From: Cyanobacteria bacterium UBA9579
GTDB lineage: Bacteria; Cyanobacteriota; Vampirovibrionia; Gastranaerophilales; UBA9579
Assembly (NCBI GenBank): GCA_003499585.1
Contig: DNSU01000099.1
Location: 1 to 5,746 of the forward strand
DNA: 5,746 bases
Reading direction: 5' to 3'
Position 1 is the first letter of the stretch. Every line of letters starts with the position of its first letter. Of this stretch, positions 5,573 through 5,746 are shown in pieces. Below the pieces are notes generated by a model, which did no database searches, was not told the origin of the DNA, and saw nothing but the letters and a program-made list of their open reading frames with translations. A program made the translations under genes and the position numbers.

Positions 5573-5746
5573 TTACTCAAAAAATAACAAGGAGATTATA
5601 TAATCAACTATTACTACTGCTACAAATGACCATACAACTGCTTTAGTAGTTGATTTGCCTACGTCCATTGCTCCACCTCGAGTTTTATATCCCATAGAGG
5701 AGCTGATTAATGCAATTATACCACCAAAAATGCTGGCCTTTAAAAG
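5573..5746 (-). CDS. mlaE: MlaE-family ABC transporter permease, C-terminal part (5' end outside window)
   Basis: Reading the minus strand from the window edge gives an open frame of 57 codons ending in TAA at 5573-5575. It is too short and too truncated to be noticed as an ORF with a start codon. The residues contain the C-terminal hallmark of MlaE/TGD1 permeases: FGGIIALISSSMGYKTRGGA, followed by a VGKSTTKAVV segment and a final hydrophobic helix around VIVDYIISLLFF. In this family the GY...GGA..VG..TT.AVV stretch precedes the last membrane helix. The protein is the inner-membrane channel of the phospholipid transporter and pairs with the MlaF-like ATPase encoded 8 nt downstream. The N-terminal roughly 200 residues lie beyond position 5746. 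The family call rests on motif recognition and is strong. The direction of lipid movement cannot be read from the sequence. Confidence 0.93.
   Translation of the reverse strand, partial: LLKASIFGGIIALISSSMGYKTRGGAMDVGKSTTKAVVWSFVAVVIVDYIISLLFFE

Noticed and set aside
1..5746. Search for CRISPR arrays, insertion sequences, tRNA/rRNA genes, prophage or defence genes
   Set aside because: The window is almost completely filled by six envelope or metabolic genes, and the gaps are at most about 54 nt. No spaced direct repeats, transposase-like proteins, terminal inverted repeats or cloverleaf-like sequence were seen.

Overview
The window is a fully coding, AT-rich stretch in which every supported gene lies on the minus strand. 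Transcription runs from position 5746 towards position 1. The genes describe a diderm (Gram-negative type) cell envelope: an MCE/Mla phospholipid transporter, a lipid A kinase and an LPS-type GT9 glycosyltransferase. The low GC content, the MlaE-MlaF-MlaD order and the general look of the proteins would fit a non-proteobacterial diderm such as a Melainabacteria/Vampirovibrionia-like relative of Cyanobacteria. That placement is an impression from the sequence; no marker gene in the window settles it.

Layout in transcription order: (1) the C-terminal 57 codons of an MlaE-family permease (5573-5746, cut by the window edge); (2) a complete MlaF-like ATPase (4842-5564), 8 nt downstream; (3) an MlaD-like MCE substrate-binding protein (3426-4787), after a 53-nt gap; (4) lpxK, tetraacyldisaccharide 4'-kinase (2300-3415), 10 nt downstream; (5) a GT9 heptosyltransferase-like gene (1276-2325), overlapping lpxK by 26 nt; (6) a PLP-dependent alpha-oxoamine synthase most like BioF (41-1228), after a 47-nt gap holding a good extended -10 promoter candidate. 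The last 40 nt contain a small, very stable-looking hairpin whose role cannot be judged because the window ends there. No gap exceeds 54 nt, and no tRNA, rRNA, CRISPR array or mobile element was seen.

How the genes fit together: MlaE and MlaF form the inner-membrane ABC core, and MlaD sits on it in the periplasm to carry phospholipid between the membranes. LpxK completes the phosphorylation of the lipid A disaccharide, and the GT9 enzyme adds sugar to the LPS core or a similar glycan. The tight spacing suggests one envelope-lipid operon. The terminal alpha-oxoamine synthase may be a biotin enzyme with its own promoter, or may make a lipid-like amino ketone; its motifs favour the former and its neighbourhood leaves the latter open.

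The most unusual element is the MlaD-like protein. It is 453 residues rather than about 180 as in E. coli MlaD. After the normal MCE domain it appears to carry a second, degenerate MCE-like unit, then about 210 residues of helical, repeat-containing tail with a hydrophobic C-terminus. That layout is closer to a ring-stack-plus-needle (PqiB-like) bridge than to classical MlaD. The partner ATPase also has an unusually short segment between its Walker A and Q-loop.
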